Of a stretch of DNA of 64,000 nt, positions 54,551 through 63,964 are shown piece after piece. The DNA is from Flavobacterium suncheonense GH29-5 = DSM 17707 (GTDB taxonomy: Bacteria; Bacteroidota; Bacteroidia; Flavobacteriales; Flavobacteriaceae), in NCBI RefSeq assembly GCF_000430025.1, contig NZ_AUCZ01000004.1:186001-250000 (forward strand). Direction: 5' to 3'. Numbering within the stretch: position 1 is the first letter of the stretch; every line of letters begins with the position of its first letter. The position numbers and the translations under genes are program-made. Below the pieces are notes generated by a model. The model was not told where the DNA came from. It did not search any database and worked only from the letters and a program-made list of their open reading frames with translations.

Positions 54551-55438
54551 TTATACAAATTGTTTCGAAACTTTCTCTGCTTTTTTGCTTTCCGAGTAGT
54601 CGTAAAAACCTTCTCCGGATTTCACGCCTAATTTTCCTGCCATTACCATATTTACTAATAGCGGACATGGTGCATATTTAGGATTTTTGAAACCGTCGTA
54701 CATTACGTTTAGGATGGATAAACATACGTCAAGACCAATAAAATCAGCTAACTGAAGTGGCCCCATCGGGTGTGCCATACCTAATTTCATAACCGTGTCG
54801 ATTTCTTCAACACCGGCAACGCCATTATATAAAGTTTCGATGGATTCGTTAATCATCGGCATTAGGATTCGGTTGGCTACGAAACCTGGGTAATCGTTTA
54901 CTTCGGTTGGTGTTTTGCCTAATTTCACCGATAAATCCATGATGATTTTGGTTACTTCGTCGGAAGTGTTGTATCCGCGAATGATTTCCACCAATTTCAT
55001 AATCGGCACCGGATTCATGAAGTGCATTCCGATAACGCGTTCCGGATGAACCACCTGTGCTGCAATCTGTGTAATTGAAATTGAAGAGGTGTTTGTCGCT
55101 AAAATTACGTTATGATCACAAATCTCGCTTAACTGTTTGAAGATGTTCAGTTTTAGAGTTACGTTTTCCGTAGCGGCTTCCACTACTAAATCACAGCCTA
55201 CAACGCCGTCTTTTACATCGGTATAAGTAATGATGTTGCCGATGGTTTTGTGTTTGTCTTCTTCGGAAATCGTTCCTTTTGCCACCATACGGTCAAGGTT
55301 TGCGGCGATGGTTGCCATTCCTTTTTCCAGGGCTTTTTCTGAAATATCAATTAATTTTACGGTGAAACCTGATTGTGCAAAGGTGTGGGCAATTCCGTTA
55401 CCCATGGTTCCTGATCCGATTACAGCTATGTTTTTCAT
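54551..55438 (-). CDS. 3-Hydroxybutyryl-CoA / 3-hydroxyacyl-CoA dehydrogenase
   Basis: A 295-residue cytosolic NAD(P)-dependent dehydrogenase converting 3-hydroxyacyl-CoA to 3-ketoacyl-CoA. The Rossmann motif is AVIGSGTMGNGIAHTFAQSG. ATNTSSISITQIAAQV and GMHFMNPVPIMKLVEIIRGY (catalytic His), DYPGFVANRILMPMINESIE, and GMAHPMGPLQLADFIGLDVC follow. Full-length single-domain form (Hbd type). It is 30 bases after the Gfo/Idh gene. Confidence 0.94.
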   Translation of the reverse strand: MKNIAVIGSGTMGNGIAHTFAQSGFTVKLIDISEKALEKGMATIAANLDRMVAKGTISEEDKHKTIGNIITYTDVKDGVVGCDLVVEAATENVTLKLNIFKQLSEICDHNVILATNTSSISITQIAAQVVHPERVIGMHFMNPVPIMKLVEIIRGYNTSDEVTKIIMDLSVKLGKTPTEVNDYPGFVANRILMPMINESIETLYNGVAGVEEIDTVMKLGMAHPMGPLQLADFIGLDVCLSILNVMYDGFKNPKYAPCPLLVNMVMAGKLGVKSGEGFYDYSESKKAEKVSKQFV

Positions 55439-55443
55439 TATTT

Positions 55444-55471
55444 GAGTTATAAATTATAAGTTATGAGTTAC
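55444..55471. repeat. AT-rich GAGTTATAAATTATAAGTTATGAGTT-type repeat
   Basis: GAGTTATAAATTATAAGTTA then TGAGTTAC, filling the gap between two genes. Similar on the opposite strand to 15157-15191 and to the GAGTTATGA at 49181. Confidence 0.6.
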
Positions 55472-56445
55472 TTCTTTTCCATAGAATCAATTATCTGATA
55501 CGCCACACGCAAAGCTTCCGTAGCCTGTTCCAACGTTACTACCGGAGTGGTGTTGTTGTGGATGGCATCGGCAAAAGATTCCAGTTCGTCTAAAATGGCG
55601 TTGTTGGGTTCTACCGTTGGATTATCATAATAGATTTGTTTTTTCACGCCTTCCGCATTCTGTAAAATCATGTCGAAATCGCCCGGTACTTCAGGAGCAT
55701 CTTTCATTTTCACGACTTCACAGACTTTATCCAGATAATCTACCGAGATGTAGGCATCTTTCTGAAAGAAACGCGATTTACGCATGTTTTTCATCGAAAT
55801 ACGGCTCGAAGTGATGTTGGCCACACAACCGTTTTCAAATTCGATTCTCGCGTTGGAAATATCCGGAGAATCACTGATAACCGCAACACCGCTGGCATTA
55901 ACGCTTTTCACTTTGGAATTGACCACGCTCAAAATGGCATCAATATCGTGAATCATCAAATCCAGAACCACTGGAACGTCGGTACCGCGCGGGTTGAATT
56001 CTGCTAAACGGTGCGTTTCAATAAACATCGGATTTTCGATTTTATGTTTTACTGCCTTAAACGCCGGATTAAAACGCTCCACATGACCCACTTGACCTTT
56101 AACGTTGTATTCTTTGGCTAAAGCGATGATTTCTTCGGCTTCTTCAACAGTTGTGGAAATTGGTTTTTCAATAAAAACGTGTTTTCCGGATTTAATGGCA
56201 ACTCTGGCACATTTGTAGTGGGAAAGTGTAGGGGTTACAATATCGACTACATCCACCGCGTGAATTAATTTGGCAATGGTGTCGAAATGTTTGTACCCAA
56301 ATTCGGTAGCTATTTTTTCGGCGTATTCCTGATTTTCATCGTAAAAACCTACTAATTCAAATTTTTCAGATTGTTGCAGTAATCGTAAATGTATTTTTCC
56401 AAGGTGACCGGCACCTAAAACGCCTACTTTTAGTGGTTGATTCAT
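55468..56445 (-). CDS. Gfo/Idh/MocA-family oxidoreductase
   Basis: A 325-residue NAD(P)-dependent sugar-type oxidoreductase. The Rossmann motif VGVLGAGHLGKIHLRLLQQS is at the N-terminus; VFIEKPISTTVEEAEEIIAL carries the catalytic EKP; VGHVERFNPAFKAV and LDLMIHDIDAILSV belong to the C-terminal substrate domain. The natural substrate (an inositol, UDP-sugar or other polyol) is not determinable. It is the first gene of its minus-strand run. Confidence 0.92.
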   Translation of the reverse strand: MNQPLKVGVLGAGHLGKIHLRLLQQSEKFELVGFYDENQEYAEKIATEFGYKHFDTIAKLIHAVDVVDIVTPTLSHYKCARVAIKSGKHVFIEKPISTTVEEAEEIIALAKEYNVKGQVGHVERFNPAFKAVKHKIENPMFIETHRLAEFNPRGTDVPVVLDLMIHDIDAILSVVNSKVKSVNASGVAVISDSPDISNARIEFENGCVANITSSRISMKNMRKSRFFQKDAYISVDYLDKVCEVVKMKDAPEVPGDFDMILQNAEGVKKQIYYDNPTVEPNNAILDELESFADAIHNNTTPVVTLEQATEALRVAYQIIDSMEKK

Positions 56446-56659
56446 ATGGTTAGGATAAAATACTGATTTTCAAAACAGTTGTATATAAAATTAATAGTGC
56501 TGTAATTCCGGTAAGCCCACAAAAAGTTTTAGAGGTGTGGGTTGTAAAAGATTTTCAGCAATTCAAATTTATTCTAAAAAAAGTCCACTGGCAAAAATAT
56601 GGAAATTAATATTCAAAAAATTTCAAATTCCAGCAGATTTCTGGGAATGACAATTAAAA

Positions 56660-56714
56660 TTTGCTTAAAAACTACTTCAGTTTGCTTAATGAATGATTAT
56701 TCTTTTTAAATTTG
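56660..56714 (+). promoter_or_regulatory. Promoter/operator region of the metal-efflux operon
   Basis: TTTGCTTAA occurs twice (56660-56668 and 56681-56689), 21 bp apart, i.e. two helical turns. The second copy could also serve as -33 to TAAATTTG (56707-56714, exact TAnnTTTG, 22-bp spacer). The 56446-56659 part of this 270-bp gap holds only AT-rich sequence and a CCCACA/TGTGGG inverted repeat at 56516-56541. Confidence 0.5.
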
Positions 56715-56715
56715 A

Positions 56716-57105
56716 ATGATGAAAAAATCAGTAGTTATAGCATTGCTTTCTTTGTATCTTCTGGGTACTACCCCGTTAGGAGAACTGCTGAAATTCCCGG
56801 TGTTGATAGAACATTTTACCGAGCATAAGAAAAACAATCCGAAAATGAACTTTTGGGATTTTCTTTGCTTGCATTACTCCAAAAACAGCCACCACGGCAA
56901 AGATTTAGACCGGGACATGCAACTTCCGTTTAAAGTGTTGTCGCATAACACATCCGATTTAGCATTCTTCCCTGCTGCAGATGTTGAATCTGAACTGCCT
57001 GTAAAAAATATACCTGCCGGTAAAAAGCAAAGTCTTGTTTATACGGGTTTTATTTATACCTCTATTTATCTTTCCTCGATCTGGCAACCGCCCAAAACCT
57101 GCTGA
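56716..57105 (+). CDS. Small exported protein heading the heavy-metal efflux operon
   Basis: A 129-residue protein with an N-terminal hydrophobic segment (residues 2-22, signal or anchor), then a short helix (FPVLIEHFTEHKKNNPKMNF), a His-containing WDFLCLHYSKNSHHGKDLDR, a loosely conserved middle and a C-terminal IYLSSIWQPPKTC. It is the first gene before the RND pump (82-bp gap). I recall similar small proteins before CusA/CzcA genes in flavobacteria but no function. His, Cys and Met content hints at metal binding or sensing in the periplasm. The ATG at 56716 or 56719 is a tandem start. Confidence 0.75.
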   Translation: MMKKSVVIALLSLYLLGTTPLGELLKFPVLIEHFTEHKKNNPKMNFWDFLCLHYSKNSHHGKDLDRDMQLPFKVLSHNTSDLAFFPAADVESELPVKNIPAGKKQSLVYTGFIYTSIYLSSIWQPPKTC

Positions 57106-57187
57106 TTTTATTTGATTTTCAGGGGGATAAACATCATTAGGATGTCTGTTCCTGTTTAGTTCTAAAAGTTAAAATAAGATTAGCATT

Positions 57188-60100
57188 ATGCTTACCAAAA
57201 TCATAGCGTTTTCCGTAAGGAACAAACTTATCATTGGTTTGATGGTTATTGCCCTAGTTGTTTTGGGCGTATATCAAACCACAAAATTACCGATTGATGC
57301 CGTTCCTGATATTACCAACAATCAGGTTCAGGTTATCACAGTTGCGCCTTCTTTTGGTGCCAACGATATTGAACGGCTGGTTACTTTTCCAGTGGAGCAA
57401 TCGGTTAGTAATATTGCCGGAACTTCCCAAATCCGCAGTTTTTCCCGCTTCGGTTTGTCATTGGTAACCATTGTTTTTGAAGACGATGTAGATGTTTATT
57501 GGGCACGTCAGCAAGTGGCAGAACGACTGCAACAGGTTCAGAGTCAGATTCCAAAAGGAATCGGTGCTCCGGAATTAGGACCGATTTCCACAGGATTAGG
57601 TGAAATTTACCAATACGTGGTGCGTCCCGAAAAAGGGTACGAGAAACAATTCAGTTTAACCGAATTACGGACCATTCAGGATTGGATTGTACGACGACAA
57701 TTGCTTGGCGTTAAAGGCGTTGCCGAAGTAAGCAGTTTCGGAGGAAAATTAAAGCAGTTTGAAATAGCCGTCAATTCCGATAAATTAAGTGCGCACGGTA
57801 TTACAATTAACGATGTTTTTGACGCTTTGGAGGCTAATAACCAGAACACAGGCGGCGCTTATATTGAAAAAGGACCAACCGTTTTATACATTCGGAGTGA
57901 AGGCTTAATCGGCAGCATTGAAGATATTAAAAACATTGCCATTCCTTCTAAAGACAGCGGTACGCCTTTGTTTATCAGAGATATAGCCGAAGTGAAAACC
58001 GGATTTGCCACACGATACGGTGCATTAACCTATAATGACGACGGTGAAGTGGCCGGAGCCGTTGTAATGATGCTGAAAGGCGCAAACAGCAATCACGTTA
58101 TTAAAAATGTAAAAGAAAGAATTGCGGAAATCCAGAAAACCTTACCCAAAGGCGTAGTGATTGAACCGTTCTTAGACCGGACCAAAATGGTAAACAACGC
58201 CATCGGAACCGTAGAAACCAATTTGCTGGAAGGAGCCTTAATTGTAGTGCTGGTTTTGGTACTGTTCTTAGGAAATCTTCGTGCCGGCTTACTTGTGGCT
58301 TCCGTGATTCCGTTATCGATGTTGTTTGCGATTTGTATGATGAACCTTTTCGGCGTAAGCGGGAATTTAATGAGTCTCGGGGCGCTCGATTTCGGTTTAA
58401 TTATTGATGGCGGGGTGATTATTGTCGAATCGGTCATGCATCATTTATCGCACAATGCGAAGTACAAAAAAATGACCAATCTGTCTAAAAAAGAAATGGA
58501 TAACACGGTTATCGGTTCGGCCAGTACCATGATGAACAGTGCGGTCTTCGGTCAGGTAATCATTCTGATTGTTTATCTTCCGATTTTATCGTTACAGGGA
58601 ATCGAAGGAAAAATGTTCAAACCTATGGCACAAACCGTAGCTTTTGCCTTGTTAGGTGCGTTTTTACTGTCGTTAACTTACATTCCGATGATGAGTGCCT
58701 ATGTGTTGAGTCGAAAAGTCAGCCATAAACAAAATTTTTCCGAGCGCATCATGGCTAAAGTGGAAGCATCTTTTCAAAAATTGCAGGTTAGAATTTTAAA
58801 GCAGCCTAAGTTTGTACTGATATCCGTTGCGACACTTTTTATTGCGGCCATTTTTACGCTTTCGCGGATGGGAGGTGAGTTCATTCCCTCATTGGAAGAA
58901 GGCGATTTTGCAGTTGAGACAAGGGTTTTAAGCGGAAGTAACCTGAATACAACCATTGAGAGTACCCAAAAAGCAGCACATATTCTGAAAACCCGCTTTC
59001 CGGAAGTGGAAAAAGTGGTAACCAAAATCGGAAGCGGAGAAGTACCCACCGATCCGATGCCGATGGATGCGAGCGACATGGTTGTGGTGCTGAAAGACAA
59101 AAAAGAATGGACTTCTGCCAAAACCTTTCCGGAGCTTTCCGATAAAATGAGCACGGCTTTAGAGGATGTGCCCGGCATCACTGTAGGATTTCAGTATCCG
59201 GTGCAAATGCGTTTCAACGAACTGATGACCGGAGCGCGCCAGGATGTGGTCATCAAGGTATTCGGAGAACATCTTGATACGCTTGCCGCTACCGCTTCCA
59301 AAATCGGGAAAATCATTAATACCGTAGAAGGAGCGCAAAACCTTTATATTGAACCGGTTACCGGAATGCCTCAGGTTATCATTCAGTACAACCGACCAAT
59401 GGTTGCGCAATACGGTTTGTCTGTTGCAGATGTTAATCGTGTGGTAAATACCGCTTTCGCAGGCCAAACGGCCGGATTGGTGTATGAAGGAGAAAAACAT
59501 TTCGATATGGTGGTTCGCCTTAAGTCTGATAATCGAAAAAACCTTAACGATATCCGACAATTGCTGATTCCTACTGCTTCCGGAATGCAAATTCCGTTGT
59601 CGCAATTGGCTAGTGTGGATATTAAAGACGGTCCGAACCAGATTCAAAGGGAAAATGCCCAAAGAAGAATCATTGTTGGTTTTAACATAAAAGACCGCGA
59701 TGTACAGAGTATCGTTCAGGAATTACAGCAAAAAGTTGAAAATCAGATTAAGCTGCCTGTAGGGTATTCGATTACTTATGGCGGTTCCTTTGAAAACCTC
59801 AATCAGGCGAAAGATCGTTTGATAATCGCCGTTCCGGTTTCTTTATTGCTGATTTTCATCCTGTTGTTTTTTGCCTTTAATTCCATTAAGGAAAGTTTAC
59901 TGATTTATACAGCGATTCCGTTGTCTGCTATCGGTGGTATTTTCTTTTTAGCGTTGCGCGGTATGCCGTTCAGTATCAGTGCCGGTGTCGGGTTTATTGC
60001 CCTTTTCGGAGTTTCGGTATTAAACGGAATTGTACTGATTGCCGAATTCAACCGCCTCAAAAAATCCGGAATGACCAACATAACCCGAGTAGTGGTAGAC

Positions 60101-61531
60101 GGTACGCGAAAAAGACTGCGACCGGTACTGATGACCGCTTTTGTTGCATCTCTTGGCTTTTTACCGATGGCCTTAAGCAACGGTGCCGGTGCCGAAGTAC
60201 AACGACCTTTGGCCACAGTGGTAATCGGCGGTTTGTTGGTAGCCACCTTTTTAACGCTTTTCGTGTTACCGCTTTTATTTATTCAATTTGAAAAAGGAAT
60301 ACCTATGATTAGTTTCAGAAAAAAAATACCTGTTATTCTTATGCTGATGATGCTAACCGGTGCAACTGCAACTGCGCAAACCAAAATCAGTCTGAATGAC
60401 GCCATCACAACCGCTTTGGAGAACAATCACAAACTGAAAAGTGAAAAACTGCGTTCGGATTACGCCAAAGCCATGATTAAAACCGCACCCGATTTGCCAC
60501 AAGCCAATCTGACGGCAGACTACGGACAAATCAACAGTGTTTACAACGACACCAAATTCGGCATCAGCCAGAGTTTTGCCTTGCCTACACTTTACAGCAG
60601 ACAAAAACAGCTTAACACTGAAGAGTGGAAACAGAGCGTTCTGAGCGTTTCATTACAGGAATTTGAACTTAAAAAAGCCGTTACCCAAGCGTTTTACACC
60701 TTGGTTTATTTGCAGCAGAAAGAGCAGCTTTTGCAAAAGGCGGACACACTGTACAGTAATTTTTACACCAAATCCGAGCTTCGCCTGCGAAAAGGAGAAA
60801 GCAATGTTTTGGAGAAAGTAACCGCTGAAAATCAGAAAAGTGAAATCATGATCCGTCTGAAACAGCTTCGACAGGAAATGGCTTTGACGTCACTTCAGTT
60901 TCAGTTGTTGCTGAATACCGAAAAGCAGTTGGTACCGGATGCTTCGGAACAAATTATGCCGTTAACGGAAGTAAAGGATGATATTTCCCAAAACCCCTAC
61001 TTGCTTCAAATCCAACATCAAAAGAAGATTGCGGAGCAACAGACTAAAGTGGAACGCGCGAAACTGTTACCGTCCTTGTTATTGGGTTACAACAATACAA
61101 GTTTTAAAGGCGTAGGCCCGGATGGTACTGATTATACAACCAACACGCGCTTTCATTCGGTTCAGGCCGGGATTTCGTTACCTGTTTTTACTTTCGGGCA
61201 ACGTGCAAGAGTACAAACGTCTAAAATCGCCGAAAAAGTAGCCGAACAGGAATTTCAGGCTACGCAACAAGCATTGCAAACAGAGCGCAGTAAACTATTG
61301 GCCACTTACCAAAGCAATCTCGAAATTGTAACCTATTATCAGACCACCGGACTGAAAAATGCCGATACGATTCTTAAAATAGCGCAACTGCAGTTTGTGA
61401 ACGGTGAAATCAATTACCTGGATTTTGTACTGCTTGTGAATCAGGCGATAAGCGTTCAGAACAATTATGCCGATGCGGTGTGGGCTTTGAATGAAAGTAT
61501 CGTGAAAATCAATTATCTTAACTTAAATTAA
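57188..61531 (+). CDS. CusA/CzcA heavy-metal RND pump fused to a TolC-like outer-membrane channel
   Basis: A 1447-residue fusion. Residues 1-1035 form the full RND transporter: TM1 at 10-30, periplasmic PAPSFGANDIERL-type region (VITVAPSFGANDIERLVTFP), TM4 with LGALDFGLIIDGGVIIVES, the Asp/Asp/Glu proton-relay motif of heavy-metal RND pumps, a second periplasmic loop and TM12 ending near LPLLFIQFEKG. From residue 1040 a new Met begins MISFRKKIPVILMLMMLTGA then TATAQ, a complete signal-peptide-like segment, followed by an outer-membrane efflux protein of the TolC/CusC type (1064-1447: LNDAITTALENNHKLKSEKL, SFALPTLYSRQKQLNTEEWK). It expels divalent or monovalent metals such as Cu/Ag, Zn, Co or Cd. 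The next gene encodes the adaptor. Confidence 0.95.
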   Translation: MLTKIIAFSVRNKLIIGLMVIALVVLGVYQTTKLPIDAVPDITNNQVQVITVAPSFGANDIERLVTFPVEQSVSNIAGTSQIRSFSRFGLSLVTIVFEDDVDVYWARQQVAERLQQVQSQIPKGIGAPELGPISTGLGEIYQYVVRPEKGYEKQFSLTELRTIQDWIVRRQLLGVKGVAEVSSFGGKLKQFEIAVNSDKLSAHGITINDVFDALEANNQNTGGAYIEKGPTVLYIRSEGLIGSIEDIKNIAIPSKDSGTPLFIRDIAEVKTGFATRYGALTYNDDGEVAGAVVMMLKGANSNHVIKNVKERIAEIQKTLPKGVVIEPFLDRTKMVNNAIGTVETNLLEGALIVVLVLVLFLGNLRAGLLVASVIPLSMLFAICMMNLFGVSGNLMSLGALDFGLIIDGGVIIVESVMHHLSHNAKYKKMTNLSKKEMDNTVIGSASTMMNSAVFGQVIILIVYLPILSLQGIEGKMFKPMAQTVAFALLGAFLLSLTYIPMMSAYVLSRKVSHKQNFSERIMAKVEASFQKLQVRILKQPKFVLISVATLFIAAIFTLSRMGGEFIPSLEEGDFAVETRVLSGSNLNTTIESTQKAAHILKTRFPEVEKVVTKIGSGEVPTDPMPMDASDMVVVLKDKKEWTSAKTFPELSDKMSTALEDVPGITVGFQYPVQMRFNELMTGARQDVVIKVFGEHLDTLAATASKIGKIINTVEGAQNLYIEPVTGMPQVIIQYNRPMVAQYGLSVADVNRVVNTAFAGQTAGLVYEGEKHFDMVVRLKSDNRKNLNDIRQLLIPTASGMQIPLSQLASVDIKDGPNQIQRENAQRRIIVGFNIKDRDVQSIVQELQQKVENQIKLPVGYSITYGGSFENLNQAKDRLIIAVPVSLLLIFILLFFAFNSIKESLLIYTAIPLSAIGGIFFLALRGMPFSISAGVGFIALFGVSVLNGIVLIAEFNRLKKSGMTNITRVVVDGTRKRLRPVLMTAFVASLGFLPMALSNGAGAEVQRPLATVVIGGLLVATFLTLFVLPLLFIQFEKGIPMISFRKKIPVILMLMMLTGATATAQTKISLNDAITTALENNHKLKSEKLRSDYAKAMIKTAPDLPQANLTADYGQINSVYNDTKFGISQSFALPTLYSRQKQLNTEEWKQSVLSVSLQEFELKKAVTQAFYTLVYLQQKEQLLQKADTLYSNFYTKSELRLRKGESNVLEKVTAENQKSEIMIRLKQLRQEMALTSLQFQLLLNTEKQLVPDASEQIMPLTEVKDDISQNPYLLQIQHQKKIAEQQTKVERAKLLPSLLLGYNNTSFKGVGPDGTDYTTNTRFHSVQAGISLPVFTFGQRARVQTSKIAEKVAEQEFQATQQALQTERSKLLATYQSNLEIVTYYQTTGLKNADTILKIAQLQFVNGEINYLDFVLLVNQAISVQNNYADAVWALNESIVKINYLNLN

Positions 61532-61537
61532 AATCAG

Positions 61538-62716
61538 ATGAATCGTTTCTCTTCTGTTAAAAATAGACCAACGTTTGTGAACCGATACCGCAGCATTTTC
61601 ATCATGCTGAGCTTGTCGTTCCTTTTTATAAATTGTAAATCCGAACCTAAAACGGAACCTCAATTTCAGGCTGAAACCGATGAAAACACCGTGGTTTTAA
61701 CCGATGCGCAATTCAAAAACGCCGACTTGACCTTCACCAAGTTATCCGAAAAAAACATGGCCAATGTGCTGCATTTAAACGGAAAAATTGATGTTCCGCC
61801 GCAAAATATGATTTCAGTGAGCGTTCCTTTGGGCGGTTATCTTAAAACTACCAAACTGCTTCCAGGGATGCCGGTTACCAAAGGACAAGTTCTGGCGACC
61901 ATGGAAAATCCTGAGTATGTAAAGTTGCAGCAGGATTATCTTCAGGCCAAATCGAAATACAATTATGCGCTGCTGGATTACAATCGTCAGAAAGATTTGA
62001 ACGAAAGTCAGGCCGCCAGTGATAAAATCATGCAACAGGCACAAACCGAGATGAACAACCAGCAGGTGGCCATGCATGCGTTAGGCGAACAGCTGAAACT
62101 CATCAACATTAATCCAAATACGCTTACGGCTACTAAAATTTCCAAGAGTATTCCCGTATTAAGCCCGATTAACGGATTTGTGAGCAAGGTGAATGTAAAC
62201 GTCGGGAAGTACGTTACGCCTTCCGATATTTTGTTTGAACTGATTAACCCGTCAAACATTCATCTGAACCTGAAAGTGTATGAAAGCGATGTGAATGTCT
62301 TAAAAATAGGTCAGTCCGTAACCGCTTACACTAATGCCAATCCGGAGAAAAAATATCCGGCTAAAATTATGCTGATTAACCGGGACATTACCACAAACGG
62401 GGTAACGGAAATCCATTGTTCTTTTTCTCAATATTCAAAAGAATTGCTTCCGGGCTTGTACATGAATGCCGATATAGAAACCGTGAGTTCGCTGGATAAT
62501 TCACTTCCGGAACAAAGCATTGTAAATTTTGAAGCCAAAAATTTTGTGTTTGTAGAAACAGAAAAACAAACCTACAAAATGGAGGAAGTAACTTTAGGAA
62601 CTGAGGAAAACGGTTTTGTTACCATTAAAAACAGCGAAATTCTTAAAGGAAAAACGATTGTGAACAAAGGTGCCTACACCTTATTGATGAAATTAAAAAA
62701 CACGGACGAAGAATAA
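61538..62716 (+). CDS. Efflux RND periplasmic adaptor (CusB-like lipoprotein)
   Basis: A 392-residue membrane-fusion protein linking the pump to the outer-membrane channel. It is a lipoprotein (FIMLSLSFLFINCKSEPKTE, Cys at about 33). The barrel-sandwich hybrid halves are NMISVSVPLGGYLKTTKLLP and PVLSPINGFVSKVNVNVGKY, joined by a helical hairpin (about 120-190). The beta-barrel region has NPSNIHLNLKVYESDVNVLK. It starts 6 bases after the pump stop. No His/Met-rich N-terminal metal-binding stretch is present. Confidence 0.93.
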   Translation: MNRFSSVKNRPTFVNRYRSIFIMLSLSFLFINCKSEPKTEPQFQAETDENTVVLTDAQFKNADLTFTKLSEKNMANVLHLNGKIDVPPQNMISVSVPLGGYLKTTKLLPGMPVTKGQVLATMENPEYVKLQQDYLQAKSKYNYALLDYNRQKDLNESQAASDKIMQQAQTEMNNQQVAMHALGEQLKLININPNTLTATKISKSIPVLSPINGFVSKVNVNVGKYVTPSDILFELINPSNIHLNLKVYESDVNVLKIGQSVTAYTNANPEKKYPAKIMLINRDITTNGVTEIHCSFSQYSKELLPGLYMNADIETVSSLDNSLPEQSIVNFEAKNFVFVETEKQTYKMEEVTLGTEENGFVTIKNSEILKGKTIVNKGAYTLLMKLKNTDEE

Positions 62717-62723
62717 AAAGTAA

Positions 62724-62856
62724 GTTTGTTACCGCTGTAAAATCAGCAGCATGAAGCCATTAAGAAAAACGAATCAGAAAAGCATTTGTTATTCGGTTAA
62801 AATTGCCTTTTTGATTTTAAATTGCCGATTTCTTTGCTAATTTTACAGCAACAAAC
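62724..62856. repeat. 133-bp element with inverted terminal repeats
   Basis: GTTTGTT-ACC-GCTGTAAAAT (62724-62743) is matched at the other end by ATTTTACAGC-AACAAAC (62840-62856): 17 of 17 bases pair if the three-base ACC is looped out. The 96-bp interior has no open frame. It occupies almost the whole gap between the adaptor gene and pcm. No clear target-site duplication. Confidence 0.72.
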
Positions 62857-62867
62857 AAGCCGAAAAC

Positions 62868-63509
62868 GTGAGAGATTTAGCCAAACATCAAGGACTTAGA
62901 AATCAGTTGGTAAGCCTTTTGGAGAAGAAAGGAATTACCGATAAAAATGTATTGGAAGCCATCAGAAAGATTCCGCGCCACTTATTTCTGAATTCGAGTT
63001 TTGAAGATTTTGCCTATCAGGACAAACCGTTCCCGATTGGTGCAGGACAGACTATTTCTCAACCGTACACCGTTGCGTTTCAAACCGAATTGCTTCAGGT
63101 GAAAAAAGACGATAAGGTTTTGGAAATCGGTACGGGTTCCGGTTATCAGACGGCTGTTTTATGTACGATGGGCGCGAAAGTGTATTCCATCGAAAGACAA
63201 AACGAATTGTTTAAAACGACGTCACTTTTATTGCCGAAACTGCACATTCGTCCGAAACATCTGGCTTTTGGCGATGGTTACAAAGGACTTCCGGCCTATG
63301 CTCCGTTTGACAGTATTATTGTAACTGCCGGTGCGCCGTATATTCCGCAGCCGCTTATGGCACAGTTAAAAATAGGAGGAAGGCTGGTGATTCCTGTCGG
63401 GGAAGATGTTCAGGTGATGACACTGCTTATCCGTAAAAACGAAACCCAGTTTGAAAAACACGAATTTGGCGATTTCCGTTTTGTTCCGCTTCTGGAAGAT
63501 AAAAACTAA
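62868..63509 (+). CDS. pcm: Protein-L-isoaspartate O-methyltransferase
   Basis: A 213-residue cytosolic repair enzyme that methylates isoaspartyl residues in damaged proteins. It starts at GTG ([20 protein letters not shown]) as no ATG lies upstream in frame. The block [20 protein letters not shown], the AdoMet site [32 protein letters not shown] and [20 protein letters not shown] are all intact. A TAATTTTA box lies at 62838-62845, inside the right end of the inverted-repeat element. Its stop overlaps that of smpB. Confidence 0.94.
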   Translation: MRDLAKHQGLRNQLVSLLEKKGITDKNVLEAIRKIPRHLFLNSSFEDFAYQDKPFPIGAGQTISQPYTVAFQTELLQVKKDDKVLEIGTGSGYQTAVLCTMGAKVYSIERQNELFKTTSLLLPKLHIRPKHLAFGDGYKGLPAYAPFDSIIVTAGAPYIPQPLMAQLKIGGRLVIPVGEDVQVMTLLIRKNETQFEKHEFGDFRFVPLLEDKN

Positions 63510-63958
63510 TGTGATTTTTTGATACGGTCCAGATCGCGCTTGTTGTCGCGGTCTTTGATGGTTTCGCGTTTGTCGAAGGTTTTCTTTCCGCGGCATAAGG
63601 CGATGTCCAGTTTTGCCAAACCTTTTTCGTTAGTGAATAGACGCAGCGGAATGATGGTCAAACCTTTGTTCTGAAGACTTTTTTCCAGACTTTTAAGCTC
63701 TTTTTTGTTCAAAAGTAATTTTCGTTCGCTTTTCGCTTTGTGGTTGTAATGCGTTCCGTAAAGGTATTCTTCTATGTGGGAGTTGATTACAAACAGTTCT
63801 CCGTTGTGGAATTCGCAAAAACTTTCAGCAATACCGGCTTTTCCCAGACGGATTGATTTGATTTCCGTTCCGGTTAAAACGATTCCGGCCGTATATTTTT
63901 CGAGTATTTCGTAATCGAATTTGGCTCTTTTATTCAGTATGTTGACTGTTTTTTGCAT
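63506..63958 (-). CDS. smpB: SsrA-binding protein
   Basis: A 150-residue partner of tmRNA in trans-translation, rescuing stalled ribosomes. [23 protein letters not shown] start ([20 protein letters not shown]), [40 protein letters not shown] and the C-terminal basic tail ([26 protein letters not shown]), which enters the mRNA channel. ATG at 63958 fits the family ([18 protein letters not shown]); an upstream extension of seven codons was rejected. Confidence 0.96.
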   Translation of the reverse strand: MQKTVNILNKRAKFDYEILEKYTAGIVLTGTEIKSIRLGKAGIAESFCEFHNGELFVINSHIEEYLYGTHYNHKAKSERKLLLNKKELKSLEKSLQNKGLTIIPLRLFTNEKGLAKLDIALCRGKKTFDKRETIKDRDNKRDLDRIKKSH

Positions 63959-63964
63959 AGGGAG

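Noticed and set aside
56516..56541. CCCACA/TGTGGG inverted repeat as a terminator
   Set aside because: A 14-base loop, no T-run, and no gene ends there; at most an operator.
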